A DNA stretch of 64,000 nucleotides, from positions 1,550,001 to 1,614,000 of the forward strand of contig NC_013132.1 of the NCBI RefSeq assembly GCF_000024005.1. Reading direction: 5' to 3'. The translations under genes were made by a program, and so were the position numbers. The DNA is from Chitinophaga pinensis DSM 2588. Lineage in GTDB: Bacteria; Bacteroidota; Bacteroidia; Chitinophagales; Chitinophagaceae. The notes under the pieces were generated by a model that ran no database searches, was not told where the DNA came from, and worked only from the letters and a program-made list of their open reading frames with translations. Positions 25,870-34,756 of this stretch are shown piece by piece (the stretch's first letter is position 1; each line of letters begins with the position of its first letter).

Positions 25870-26985
25870 TTAAACAAGAATTTGTTCAAAATCTACGTAG
25901 TACCTGCCTGAGCTTTTGAAATGGTCAAGCAGTATCCTTCTGCAGGTATCGGTTACTACGGCGCCGCCCAGCACCACAGAAGATGCCAGCTGAGGCCAGG
26001 TAGTAATCGTTTTTCCAATCTGGCCTAAAGAGTGTTTCATCCTTGCGGACATATCATCCAGGGCGACCATAGGACGGAATATGGGTAGTTTCTCTGCATC
26101 CGTTAATCCACGCAGGCTTTTCAGATCTAAGTCGGGTATGAATCCATGAAGTAAAGGTCGGTCGGGTTCCAGGTCAAAACGTTCCACGTCAACCAGGCCT
26201 CTGTCATTTGTATCCATTACTACGGGGATACCGAGGGCTTTGGCCTTCATCCTGCTCAATATCTTTATATCGATACCGTCACACTCTTCTACGAGGATGT
26301 CGAGATGCCCATCTTTGGTGAAAAAGTCGTCCAGGTTTTCTTCAGTGGCGCCATCTTTATAAATGACAACCTTAATGAATGGGTCCAGTTCAGCGATTTC
26401 GCGTGCAGCGATCACCACCTTATATGTCTGTATGCTGTGAATACCGGTACGGATCCTGTTCATATTCGTCAGCTCAACTTTATCAAAATCGGCCAGTCGC
26501 AATTCACCACATACCCGTTCCATGGTAAGCGTCAGCGCTATGGATTGGCCTACTGAAAGGCCGATAATGCCTATTTTCTTACTGCTGAGCAGGGCTATCT
26601 CTTCTTCGGTGATCTTTTCCCTGTTACGGCTGGTGCGGAGTTCAATAAAATCCTTCTCATCTACAATATGTACCACACGGTGTGACCAGGGGTAATAAAC
26701 CCAAACGCCAAAAGCGTGGAGCGGTGTAGTACCAACATATTCCCTGATCTTTTGTTCAGATTCTTCCTCCGTGAGTCGTTTGGTAGGATTGCGGATCTTC
26801 ATCAACTCCCTTAACTGAGAGTATATTTCGTCATATACCCGGATATGCGGATTCTTTGCCAGTAAAGCCAGTAAATCGACATATTGTTCTTCGTGCTGCA
26901 ATCGATAAAATACTGGTGTGTAATTATCTGGCTCGGTCCGTTGCTGATTGATATAATGCTCTAGTTCTGTCATTTTGCCTGGCAT
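25870..26985 (-). CDS. ThiF/E1-like adenylyltransferase-fold protein (Rv1355c-like N-part)
   Basis: A 371-residue protein. After a helical N-terminus (1-130) comes an E1-like domain: Rossmann loop IGIIGLSVGQS (138-148), LADFDKVELTNMNRI (164-178) with the conserved Asp, Asn and Arg that position ATP, and DTNDRGLVDVERFDLEPD further on, a segment typical of Rv1355c-family proteins. Those proteins often have a nitroreductase domain fused behind; it is absent here. E1-like proteins activate a carboxyl end with ATP. No ubiquitin-like, ThiS or MoaD partner and no catalytic-Cys motif are seen, so the substrate is open. It is the first gene of the five-gene cluster. Confidence 0.8.
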   Translation of the reverse strand: MPGKMTELEHYINQQRTEPDNYTPVFYRLQHEEQYVDLLALLAKNPHIRVYDEIYSQLRELMKIRNPTKRLTEEESEQKIREYVGTTPLHAFGVWVYYPWSHRVVHIVDEKDFIELRTSRNREKITEEEIALLSSKKIGIIGLSVGQSIALTLTMERVCGELRLADFDKVELTNMNRIRTGIHSIQTYKVVIAAREIAELDPFIKVVIYKDGATEENLDDFFTKDGHLDILVEECDGIDIKILSRMKAKALGIPVVMDTNDRGLVDVERFDLEPDRPLLHGFIPDLDLKSLRGLTDAEKLPIFRPMVALDDMSARMKHSLGQIGKTITTWPQLASSVVLGGAVVTDTCRRILLDHFKSSGRYYVDFEQILV

Positions 26986-27390
26986 AAAATTTTATGAACA
27001 ATGATGGCAATTTATAAATGGTATATGTTAAAGTATGGTCAATTAGTGTTGTTTGTAAAGTGGCATGGTAAGGGCCCTGGTGACAAAGGCAAGCTCGTTA
27101 GTTCTCTATATATATTACATATTCACTATGTAGTCTGGGATAAATTGTTGTTTAGTTAATCAAATAAAGAAAAAGTTAAAGTTTCACATGAAAGCGTATG
27201 GTAAAATAACAATTAATTTCAAAAGATTGCGAAATGTTGCGGTTATTTTAGTGAGAATCCGCGTTTTATTACCAACTGTTTGATGGCCGGCGATACTTAT
27301 GCAATAAATTTATCTAATATTGGTGCAGAATTTGCTGCCCTTGCAGATATATTTCAAGTTCTTTATTACCATAATTTAATGCCTTAACAT
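26986..27390. other. Divergent intergenic region, nothing distinct
   Basis: A 405-base A/T-rich gap between the divergent ThiF-like and superoxide dismutase genes. It must hold both promoters. The only partial match is TATATTTC (27348-27355, plus), one base off TAnnTTTG, without a good -33 box. No RNA gene or repeat is seen. Confidence 0.5.
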
Positions 27391-28131
27391 ATGAACAAGA
27401 GAGAATTTATTAAGCTGGCAGGCCTGGCAGGCGTAGCAGCTCTCGGCAACCCATCTGGTATAATGGCAGCTGCTCCTGCAGCCCGTAAAGGAGCGTCCGT
27501 ACTCAACGGCAATGTAAAAGCTCCTTTTGAGGTACCGCCTTTACCTTATGGTTATGATGCCCTTGAGCCGCACATCGATAAAGCTACAATGGAGATTCAT
27601 CACGATAAGCACCATGGCGCCTATGTTAAGAACCTGAACGATGCGGTGAAAGGATCGGCTTTCGAAAGCCTTACACTTGAGCAGATCCTGGCAAAAGTGA
27701 AACCTGAAGATAAAGCAGTGCGCAACAATGCGGGTGGTCACTTCAACCACTCTCTCTTCTGGACCTTACTGTCTCCACAGAAGACAACACCTTCTGATAA
27801 ACTGAAAGCCGCTATTAACGAAACATTCACTTCATGGGAGAAATTCCAGGAAATCTTCAATACTGCCGCTAAAGGCGTATTTGGTTCCGGCTGGGCATGG
27901 CTGATCGTTACGCCTGGGAAGAAGTTGTCCGTTATATCCACACCTAACCAGGACAACCCGTTGATGGATAACATCGTGAAAGAACGCGGTACACCGATCC
28001 TTGCACTGGATGTGTGGGAACACGCTTATTACCTGAAATATCATAACGTTCGTGCCGACTATGTTACCGCTTTCTGGAATGTAGTAAACTGGACGGAGGT
28101 AGATAAATTATACGCTGCTGCTATTAAATAG
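27391..28131 (+). CDS. Exported superoxide dismutase, Mn-type signature
   Basis: A 246-residue Fe/Mn superoxide dismutase with an N-terminal export signal of about 27-34 residues: [10 protein letters not shown], a Tat-like motif with Lys in place of the first Arg. The metal ligands are H70, H120, D207 and H211. G116 and Q187 (NQD) occupy the positions that distinguish Mn enzymes (E. coli SodA G77 and Q146), so a Mn or cambialistic enzyme is expected. It turns superoxide into peroxide and oxygen outside the cytoplasm. Most bacterial members lack the signal and are near 200 residues, so the extra ~45 residues are the leader. The gene stands alone. Confidence 0.93.
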   Translation: MNKREFIKLAGLAGVAALGNPSGIMAAAPAARKGASVLNGNVKAPFEVPPLPYGYDALEPHIDKATMEIHHDKHHGAYVKNLNDAVKGSAFESLTLEQILAKVKPEDKAVRNNAGGHFNHSLFWTLLSPQKTTPSDKLKAAINETFTSWEKFQEIFNTAAKGVFGSGWAWLIVTPGKKLSVISTPNQDNPLMDNIVKERGTPILALDVWEHAYYLKYHNVRADYVTAFWNVVNWTEVDKLYAAAIK

Positions 28132-28132
28132 T

Positions 28133-28198
28133 AATAAGCGATAGTAATAAAAAAAGGAGAGGTGTTAGCCTCTCCTTTTTTTATTACTATCGCTTATT
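28133..28198. terminator. Bidirectional terminator, perfect 30-bp stem
   Basis: Arms 28133-28162 and 28169-28198 are perfect complements with a TGTTAG loop; the core GGAGAGG is flanked by seven A's and T's. It sits between the convergent sod and GT39 genes, and the right arm includes the GT39 stop codon (28194-28196). Confidence 0.9.
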
Positions 28199-29819
28199 TT
28201 CTTTTAAAGAATACAAATCCGTTCCTTTCTTCCACAATCTCCAGATCCGGATCTGTTCTGAATGGCGCACTATCCGTCGTTCTGCATACAAACCAGGTAG
28301 GTTTATCTACCTTCCCGCTCAGCAGCCAGTCGGTATTATAGTAGTTCTGATTAACCGGTGGGAGCTTCTTTGTATAGAACAGGTGTGCATAGCTATGATA
28401 CATTAGTACCTGCACATAATCATCCTTCCCTTCAAATGTTTTGAAAAAGTCGATCGCAACACCCTGTGAGTAACGCTCTATTTTAGGTGTAAAATGGACA
28501 ATCGTGATTTGTATGGCCAGAATGGTGCTAAAGAAAATACACAGCAGGCCTGCCTGTACTTTTTTCTGGAACAGGAGTACTGCACCAATGATGATCAGCA
28601 ACATATAGCCGGCGCCGTAAGCGGCTTCCCATACTGACCAGGGCACCTGTGCCTGCAGATTGGCCTGTGCAAAACGATCGTGTATATGTGGAATGATCAC
28701 ATCTTTATATACGCCTGCCAATGGTAATAAGGTAATGGCCAGACCGATTGACAGACCTATCAGCATCATTAGCACAATATTCCAGGCATGTAGTTGCAGT
28801 TTGTTTTCGGAAATCCGATACAGTTGCCAGGCAGCAAGGAAGCTAAGCGGGAAATAACACAGTGAAGAGTAGTGAACGATCTTGGTTTCCACGATGGAAA
28901 ACAGGATCAGTACGACCCAAAACAATACCCACATCCATATTTTGAAGTCTTTTACCTCCGCTGAATTTGACCCGGTATAGATAGATTTCCCCTTACGTCC
29001 TCTGATATAGGTGAACAGTAACAGACTGGCAGGGAAACATCCGATCAGCAACACGATCCAGTGATAGAAGAACGAACCGCCATGGCCTGCGTCTTTTGTT
29101 GTAAAGAGTCTTATCTGATAGGTAATGAATTCCTGTACAAACCAGAAACCATGTGCGACGATCTCATAACCGAACCAGAGCGCGGTGGTCAACACGGATG
29201 CCAGTATAATGATACCCAATTGCGCCAGACCAATACCCGTTTTCCCTTTTTTATACAGCCAGTAGAAGACAAAGGTCAGTATACTCACCAGGATAGCTAC
29301 CGGCCCTTTGGTAAGTACGGCCAATCCAAGGAATATACCACTCAGGATAGCCAACCTGGAAGGTTTACCACTGAATGCGGTACGATAAGCGCAATAGATC
29401 GCAAGAAATATAAAGAAATTGAAAGTCGGGTCAATAATACCTGATTTGAAATAGAAGTGTGGCAGCCATGAACCGGCATAAGCCAGTGCCCACCAGAGCC
29501 CTAATTTCTCGTCTGCCAGTTTCTTACCAATGCCGAACAGGGTCACCAGGGTCGCAATACCGATCATGGCATTGGGAAAACGAGCTGCAAACTCATTTAC
29601 CCCAAAGAGCTGCATACTGATAGCCTGCAGCCATATGAACAGGGGAGGCTTTTCCCAGAAGGGCTTAAAATCGATCTGTACTCTTGAATAATCATGGCTT
29701 ACAATCATCTCCCTTGCAGCTTCTGCAAAATTGATCTCGTCCCAGTCAAACAAGTGCACAGCGCCCAGGAAGGGTACGAAAAGAGCAGCAGCGACAATGG
29801 CAATCAACAGGTACTTCAT
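28194..29819 (-). CDS. GT39-like membrane glycosyltransferase (ArnT-type)
   Basis: A 541-residue membrane enzyme of the GT39/ArnT family, which moves a sugar from a lipid-phosphate carrier onto an acceptor on the outer face of the inner membrane. The first periplasmic loop has FDWDEINFAEAAREM (about residues 24-38; the acidic pair is the family's catalytic site) and KPPLFIWL (about 57-64). About 11 membrane segments follow and a ~150-residue periplasmic C-terminal part. It starts 28 bases after the PAP2 phosphatase gene, a pairing that fits a lipid A or other surface-lipid modification, though the sugar and acceptor are unknown. Its stop codon lies inside the terminator stem. Confidence 0.88.
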   Translation of the reverse strand: MKYLLIAIVAAALFVPFLGAVHLFDWDEINFAEAAREMIVSHDYSRVQIDFKPFWEKPPLFIWLQAISMQLFGVNEFAARFPNAMIGIATLVTLFGIGKKLADEKLGLWWALAYAGSWLPHFYFKSGIIDPTFNFFIFLAIYCAYRTAFSGKPSRLAILSGIFLGLAVLTKGPVAILVSILTFVFYWLYKKGKTGIGLAQLGIIILASVLTTALWFGYEIVAHGFWFVQEFITYQIRLFTTKDAGHGGSFFYHWIVLLIGCFPASLLLFTYIRGRKGKSIYTGSNSAEVKDFKIWMWVLFWVVLILFSIVETKIVHYSSLCYFPLSFLAAWQLYRISENKLQLHAWNIVLMMLIGLSIGLAITLLPLAGVYKDVIIPHIHDRFAQANLQAQVPWSVWEAAYGAGYMLLIIIGAVLLFQKKVQAGLLCIFFSTILAIQITIVHFTPKIERYSQGVAIDFFKTFEGKDDYVQVLMYHSYAHLFYTKKLPPVNQNYYNTDWLLSGKVDKPTWFVCRTTDSAPFRTDPDLEIVEERNGFVFFKRK

Positions 29820-29847
29820 AATCAGGCAATCAATAAAAATAATCTAA

Positions 29848-30510
29848 TCAGGTAAGGCTGACAACCGGTTCGCTGACTGCTTCCGGCGAAGCCTTTCTTC
29901 TGCTTTGATGGAACAGTGTGTACACTACGAGACTGCTTGTTGTTCCGATGATGCTACCTGTGTAAACATCTACGAAGAAATGTTGTGCCAGGTAGATCCT
30001 TGAATGGGCAGCCAGCAATGCCAGTGTTAAGAACGCGAATCCGGCCAATTTATTCCTGCATATCAGTGTTAAAAATGTAAACAGCGCGAATGCAGTCGTT
30101 GTATGTCCGGATGGAAAACTGCAGGAACCGTGTACTGTCACCCACTTAACAGTGTGTACCAGTGTGCCTGCATCTGCAAAATACAACGTAGGTCTTGGTT
30201 CGTTGTAATAATGTTTGGCAACCTGCACGATGATGGTGGTCAGTAATAATACGGTGCCGGCAGTAAAGAACAGCTTGTATTTCCTGTATACAAGAATAAG
30301 CACCAGCATAACAGCAAAGGTAATACCATCTCCGATGTAGGTCATACCTGATACAACAACATCTGCCCATGGAGCGTGTGCGCGGTTAATAGCAAGGAAC
30401 AGATCATCATGTGTGAAATAAGCCTGTAGCAGTGCGCCAGCGACGATCCATAAAAGGAATGGCAAAAAGAAAGGGGCATTTTTGCCCAGCAGCGTCAATA
30501 GTGTTTTCAT
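29848..30510 (-). CDS. PAP2-family membrane phosphatase
   Basis: A 220-residue inner-membrane phosphatase with about six membrane helices. All three PAP2 motifs are present: KHYYNEPRP, SFPSGHTT and SRIYLAQHFFVD, with the nucleophile His in the third. Such enzymes remove phosphate from lipid carriers (undecaprenyl or phosphatidate) or from lipid A. The gene comes directly before the GT39-like gene (28-base gap) and both read from the minus strand, so it may act on the same lipid. An unusual multi-stem element lies upstream (30555-30641). Confidence 0.9.
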   Translation of the reverse strand: MKTLLTLLGKNAPFFLPFLLWIVAGALLQAYFTHDDLFLAINRAHAPWADVVVSGMTYIGDGITFAVMLVLILVYRKYKLFFTAGTVLLLTTIIVQVAKHYYNEPRPTLYFADAGTLVHTVKWVTVHGSCSFPSGHTTTAFALFTFLTLICRNKLAGFAFLTLALLAAHSRIYLAQHFFVDVYTGSIIGTTSSLVVYTLFHQSRRKASPEAVSEPVVSLT

Positions 30511-30554
30511 AGTAATAGGTAGCGACCCGCCGTTAAGCTTAGCAGGTGCACAAT

Positions 30555-30641
30555 GATCTTTACACTGTTTTCTTCCTTTATAGCAGGTACAGGTTCATCC
30601 TGCCGGGCAGTTGCTGAGTGCCCGTTAACGGTGTAAAGATC
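30555..30641 (-). ncRNA. Possible three-way-junction RNA element upstream of the PAP2 gene
   Basis: On the minus strand, 30627-30641 pairs with 30555-30569 over 15 bp (one mismatch). The enclosed ~57 bases form a 6-bp hairpin CGGGCA/TGCCCG and a GCAGG/CCTGC hairpin, giving a three-way junction. It lies in the 161-base gap between the LptF-like gene and the PAP2 gene, 45 bases before the latter's start. It could be a leader regulating the PAP2-GT39 pair or an mRNA processing site. No known riboswitch class is recognised. Confidence 0.4.
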
Positions 30642-30671
30642 TTGAAGCTGGGAGCTAGTGGCTTAAGGCTG

Positions 30672-32108
30672 TCAAGTTGTAGGTTTTGGACTGTTTTTTT
30701 TAAAGAGCTTTTTGATATTATTGAAGCTCCTGAAATAAAACTCTTTGTTGAACAGATTTGAATCGTTCAGCGCTTTATAGATCAGGAACATTGCAATAGG
30801 TATAAGGACGATGTTGGAGAGCCACATTCCACTCCAGGTGGCCATTACGTCTTTTCTGGCCATCTTCTCCCCAACCATGAAAAATATATTAAAGATCACA
30901 AAGAACACAACGGCAAAGATCAGTGGTGTACCAAGACCGCCTTTTCTGATAATCGAGCCCAGGGGAGCTCCGATCAGGAACATTACGATACAGGAGAAAG
31001 CCAGGGTGAATTTACGCTGCCATTCTACTTTGTGCAGCAGCAGGGTACCATGTTTATCGCCGAACTCACGGGCAGGTCCTTCTAGGTTATTCTGTCCGTC
31101 GCGGATGTTCTGTTCTGTTCTTTCCAGTGTATATCTGAGTGATTTTTCAGGTATGATATCTTTAAAGTTGGTCACACCCAGTGCAGGGGCTTTTGCGAGC
31201 CATCCTGTATCCTGCCATTTGTAGAAGGCATAGCGGGTGGTGACATATGCATTTACTGTACGACTGAACAGTTGCTCCTGTTTGTACAGTGAGTCGATCG
31301 CTTTATCGAGCTGTCTGACGTTCAGCATCTGCTGGTTAGAGGCAAAGAGTCCCATATCCAGTCGGCTGAAAGCGAAAGAGCTGAGGTCAAATGCTTTTTT
31401 GTATTCGCGGAATCCCAGGCGGATCAGTTCACCGGGAGTGGTGGAGCTACGGTTGTTACGTTCTTCGTAACGCCATCCTTTTTCCAGTACGAAATACAGA
31501 AAGCGTTTGTCAGCAGAAAGCAGCATGGTTCCTTTTTCAGCGAGGATTACCTTGTCGCCGCCACCGGGAGTATGATCGATGATCATTACCTGGTGGATGG
31601 TTTTATTATCTTTTTCTTTTTCTGCTACCTTGATGGTGTAGTCAGGAATATCTGTGTAGAAAACGCCGGCTTTGATGTTGAAGGCGGGTTTTGAATTCGT
31701 AATATCATACAGCAGGGACTTTGCACGCAGGTTTGCAACAGGCATCGCATAGTTGTTAAACAGGAATGCCAGTATTGCGATCATCGTACACACGGCCAGT
31801 AAGGGACGCATGAAGCGTGTCAGCGAAATCCCGGAGGACTTCAGCGCGACCAGTTCAAAACTTTCTCCCAGGTTACCGAAGGTCATGATAGAGGAAAGCA
31901 GTACAGCCAGCGGCAGGGCAAGAGATACCAGGTTGGCGCTGGTATAGGTGATCAGCTCGATAATGACAGGTGTGTCCAGTCCTTTACCTACGAGGTCATC
32001 GATATATTTCCACAGAAACTGCATCACCAACACGAATAGTGTTACAAAGAAAGTAGCCACGAATGGCCCCATGAATGTTTTGATGAGCAGTTTATCCAGT
32101 TTTTTCAC
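30672..32108 (-). CDS. LptF/LptG-family permease
   Basis: A 478-residue inner-membrane protein of the LptF/LptG (YjgP/YjgQ) family, part of the machinery that takes lipopolysaccharide from the inner membrane for transport to the cell surface. It has three N-terminal membrane helices (about 12-32, 55-80, 102-122; LPLAVLLSSIMTFGNLGE), a large periplasmic beta-jellyroll-like domain (about 130-345), and three C-terminal helices (about 368-450). The start codon is GTG at 32108; no ATG is near. Two TAAATTTG-like boxes lie just upstream (32177-32204, minus). Neighbouring GT39 and PAP2 genes also suit surface-lipid work. Confidence 0.92.
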   Translation of the reverse strand: MKKLDKLLIKTFMGPFVATFFVTLFVLVMQFLWKYIDDLVGKGLDTPVIIELITYTSANLVSLALPLAVLLSSIMTFGNLGESFELVALKSSGISLTRFMRPLLAVCTMIAILAFLFNNYAMPVANLRAKSLLYDITNSKPAFNIKAGVFYTDIPDYTIKVAEKEKDNKTIHQVMIIDHTPGGGDKVILAEKGTMLLSADKRFLYFVLEKGWRYEERNNRSSTTPGELIRLGFREYKKAFDLSSFAFSRLDMGLFASNQQMLNVRQLDKAIDSLYKQEQLFSRTVNAYVTTRYAFYKWQDTGWLAKAPALGVTNFKDIIPEKSLRYTLERTEQNIRDGQNNLEGPAREFGDKHGTLLLHKVEWQRKFTLAFSCIVMFLIGAPLGSIIRKGGLGTPLIFAVVFFVIFNIFFMVGEKMARKDVMATWSGMWLSNIVLIPIAMFLIYKALNDSNLFNKEFYFRSFNNIKKLFKKNSPKPTT

Positions 32109-32285
32109 TTACGGCGTAGTTTGTTTCGAAACTTTTAAAAGTTGTTTTAGTGGCTTACTGTACGGCAAGTACGGAAACAAATTTAAAGCATACAAATTTA
32201 ATATGATTTATGGAGTTTAAGGGAGGGACGCATTAAAATTACCGTTAAATTTCTGGTAATGAATGTGAGCGGGTAAATTTACGGT

Positions 32286-32900
32286 ATGGAGACCGTTTCA
32301 CTTACCCCGGCAGAGCAGGCATTGGTTGTAAATGCTGATTGGATCTATCTGAAAAACAATATTTTAGAGAAAGTGATGACCCTGATGGGACAGTTGCACC
32401 TGGCATTGCAGGAGGCGCCTGTTACCAGCACGTTTCCCTTCCCGGAAGGCGTCTTACGGGTGGGGGCAAAGATATCAAGAGGGGAGCGCTACAGGGAATT
32501 GCCCTATATCATCCTGGATTATCCCCGTCTGTTTAGTAAAGACAATATTTTTGCGTTCCGCACTATGTTCTGGTGGGGACATTATTTCATTGCTACCCTG
32601 CACCTGGCGGGGGAGGAGAAAGAAAAATATGGTCATGTTATTGCATCAGCCTGGCGTCAGCTGGCTGAGCAACAGTTTCAGGTGTATCTTCTGGAAGATC
32701 CCTGGCAGCATGATTTTGAAAATGGGAATTACAAATTAATATCAGCTTTGTCGGAACTGGAATTTAAGCAGCTACTTGACCGACGTTCTTTTATTAAACT
32801 TGCTAAACCTTACAGTTTTGAAGAATGGGGAAAGATCGTTCCGGAGATAGTAAGAGATTATGCTCTTCTGCTTCGGGGGCTGACCAGTACTACTGGTTGA
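32286..32900 (+). CDS. Conserved hypothetical protein
   Basis: A 204-residue soluble protein I do not recognise by domain. It is largely alpha-helical, with an aromatic-rich middle (IILDYPRLFSKDNIF, then MFWWGHYF, residues 76-102) and a Trp-rich region before residue 145. No signal peptide, cofactor motif or catalytic pattern is seen. It faces the divergent LptF gene across 178 bases and ends 16 bases before the convergent START-like gene. Confidence 0.65.
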   Translation: METVSLTPAEQALVVNADWIYLKNNILEKVMTLMGQLHLALQEAPVTSTFPFPEGVLRVGAKISRGERYRELPYIILDYPRLFSKDNIFAFRTMFWWGHYFIATLHLAGEEKEKYGHVIASAWRQLAEQQFQVYLLEDPWQHDFENGNYKLISALSELEFKQLLDRRSFIKLAKPYSFEEWGKIVPEIVRDYALLLRGLTSTTG

Positions 32901-32915
32901 TCAGTGTTGGCTGGT

Positions 32916-33296
32916 TTAATTGCCTATTCTGTGGAAGAGGTCTTTCACCTGGTAATCCCACAGCTGGCTCTGGTCAGCTATTTCTTTCTTTTCTGCAAAA
33001 TCTCTGACAATCAGGATGGTTTCATTGGTCACTTCGGAAATCTGTATGCGGAATTCGAAGAATTCTTCTTTAGGCGCATGTTTCCAATGTAAACGGATAA
33101 ATTCATCTTCCTCCTGTTCCAGTACTTCTGCTTCTTCCGTGGAACCATTCCATGAAAAGGAGAAGACACTGTCCCTGTAATCTACTTTATCTGCGAACCA
33201 CTCCTGCAGACCTGCTGGTGTGGAAAGGAATTCGTATAAGATACTGGGTGAGCACCGTACCGGATATTCCAACTCATATTGCACTTTCTTAGACAT
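32916..33296 (-). CDS. START-like (SRPBCC) domain protein
   Basis: A 126-residue protein with the START/Aha1-like helix-grip pattern: YELEYPVRCSPSILYEFLST at the start, LQEWFADKVDYRDSVFSFSW in the first strands, and a long C-terminal helix. The WFAD segment is typical of Aha1-type and lipid- or hydrophobic-ligand-binding relatives. Function is unknown. It is the only gene on the minus strand between the convergent hypothetical gene and the sigma factor, with its promoter in the same A/T-rich gap as rpoD. Confidence 0.75.
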   Translation of the reverse strand: MSKKVQYELEYPVRCSPSILYEFLSTPAGLQEWFADKVDYRDSVFSFSWNGSTEEAEVLEQEEDEFIRLHWKHAPKEEFFEFRIQISEVTNETILIVRDFAEKKEIADQSQLWDYQVKDLFHRIGN

Positions 33297-33571
33297 CGCT
33301 CAAGTAATTAGTAAATCAATAGCATCTGGCTGCAATTATAGAAAAATATTTATTCTGTCAAAATTATTTTGCGTTTTTTTTTAATAATTGCCCAAATTCT
33401 TTTACACTTTATAAATAACAATTCTATTATAAAAAATATAAATACATTAGCAATCCACACTAATTGTTTTCACAGCTTTTTGCCGGGAAGCCCTCTGATA
33501 AAGGTCCCGATATTAAGTTATGAATGGTGAAACGTTTTTGCTTGAAAATGGTTTAATAAGTAATTATTTTT

Positions 33572-33602
33572 TTTGGCGGCTATCTAAAAAAACTTATTTT
33601 TG
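33572..33602 (+). promoter_or_regulatory. Sigma-A promoter of rpoD
   Basis: TTTG at 33572-33575, 19 bases, TATTTTTG at 33595-33602: a full Bacteroidota promoter match, about 55 bases before the start codon, indicating that the sigma gene is read by its own kind of sigma. The rest of the 370-base gap (33297-33665) is very A/T-rich and shows no gene. Confidence 0.8.
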
Positions 33603-33665
33603 TCTGGCATTCATCAAATAGGGTAACATTTTATTCACCTGTAACTGTTCCGATTCTTTATGTCA

Positions 33666-34535
33666 ATGCGCCAACTCAAAATCACGAAATCCATCACCAA
33701 TAGGGAGTCCCAATCTCTGGAGAAATACTTGCAGGAAATTGGGAAAGTGGATTTAATTACACCGGAGGAAGAGGTGAACCTTGCTATACGCATTAAGCAG
33801 GGCGACCAGAGAGCTCTTGAGAAACTGACGAAAGCAAACCTCCGTTTTGTGGTGTCTGTTGCCAAACAGTATCAGAATCAGGGATTATCGCTCAGTGATC
33901 TGATCAATGAGGGAAATCTCGGCCTGATCAAAGCAGCACAGCGTTTTGATGAGACCCGTGGTTTTAAGTTCATTTCTTACGCCGTTTGGTGGATCCGTCA
34001 ATCGATTCTTCAGGCATTGGCCGAACAGAGTCGTATCGTAAGACTGCCGCTTAACAAAGTGGGGCTGAGCAACAAGATCAGCAAGGCTTACTCTCAGCTG
34101 GAACAGGAATTTGAAAGAGAGCCATCTCCTGACGAACTCGCTACCATTCTAGAGATCAATACGGAAGAAGTAGAAGCTACTTTAGGCGTTGCCGCCCGTC
34201 ACGTATCTATGGATGCACCGTTTATCGATGGTGAAGACAACTCCCTGCTGGATGTACTGGCAAATCCGAATGCTGTGAACGCAGACGAAGAACTGGATCA
34301 CCACGATTCCCTGCGCCGCGAAATAGAACGTTCTTTATCTACACTCACTGACAGGCAGAAAGATGTGATCATCCTTTACTTCGGTATTGCAGTTGAACAT
34401 CCGATGTCCCTGGAAGATATCGGTGAGAAATTTGGTCTGACCCGCGAACGTGTTCGCCAGATCAAGGATAAAGCAATCACTAAACTGCGTACTACTTCTC
34501 GCAGCAAACTGCTGAGAAATTACCTGGGAAGTTGA
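33666..34535 (+). CDS. rpoD: Primary sigma factor RpoD/SigA
   Basis: The housekeeping sigma factor of about 289 residues, short because it lacks the N-terminal region 1.1, as is normal for Bacteroidota. Region 1.2 lies around residues 10-40, region 2 around 45-125 ([44 protein letters not shown]), region 3 near 130-205, region 4 at the end ([29 protein letters not shown]). It recruits RNA polymerase to promoters of the TTTG/TAnnTTTG type also seen upstream of several genes here. The start ATG at 33666 (MRQLKITKS) fits the family; an ATG two codons upstream is also possible. A strong terminator follows. Confidence 0.97.
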   Translation: MRQLKITKSITNRESQSLEKYLQEIGKVDLITPEEEVNLAIRIKQGDQRALEKLTKANLRFVVSVAKQYQNQGLSLSDLINEGNLGLIKAAQRFDETRGFKFISYAVWWIRQSILQALAEQSRIVRLPLNKVGLSNKISKAYSQLEQEFEREPSPDELATILEINTEEVEATLGVAARHVSMDAPFIDGEDNSLLDVLANPNAVNADEELDHHDSLRREIERSLSTLTDRQKDVIILYFGIAVEHPMSLEDIGEKFGLTRERVRQIKDKAITKLRTTSRSKLLRNYLGS

Positions 34536-34593
34536 TTATCATTGTCCGGACAGGTAATACAGTCACTTAGAAATTAATTGTTTTACATAATTT

Positions 34594-34629
34594 AAAAGGT
34601 GAATATCTGCCGGATATTCACCTTTTTTT
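34594..34629 (+). terminator. Terminator of rpoD
   Basis: A 14-bp perfect stem (34594-34607 with 34613-34626) around TGCCG, followed by a T-run. Confidence 0.9.
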
Positions 34630-34670
34630 GTTATTTATAGCTGCTTACTGGTTTGCATGCTACTTTATAT

Positions 34671-34678
34671 TATTTTTG
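34671..34678 (+). promoter_or_regulatory. -7 element of ffh
   Basis: TATTTTTG matches TAnnTTTG exactly, about 80 bases before the ffh start. A TTTG lies upstream but only 15 bases away, so the -33 contact is imperfect. Confidence 0.5.
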
Positions 34679-34756
34679 CAACCCTTGCAGCTGTAAAGTC
34701 CCCTAACCAGGATGAGCAGCGAATAGCTCACAGCTAAAAATTAAACAAGATCACAG

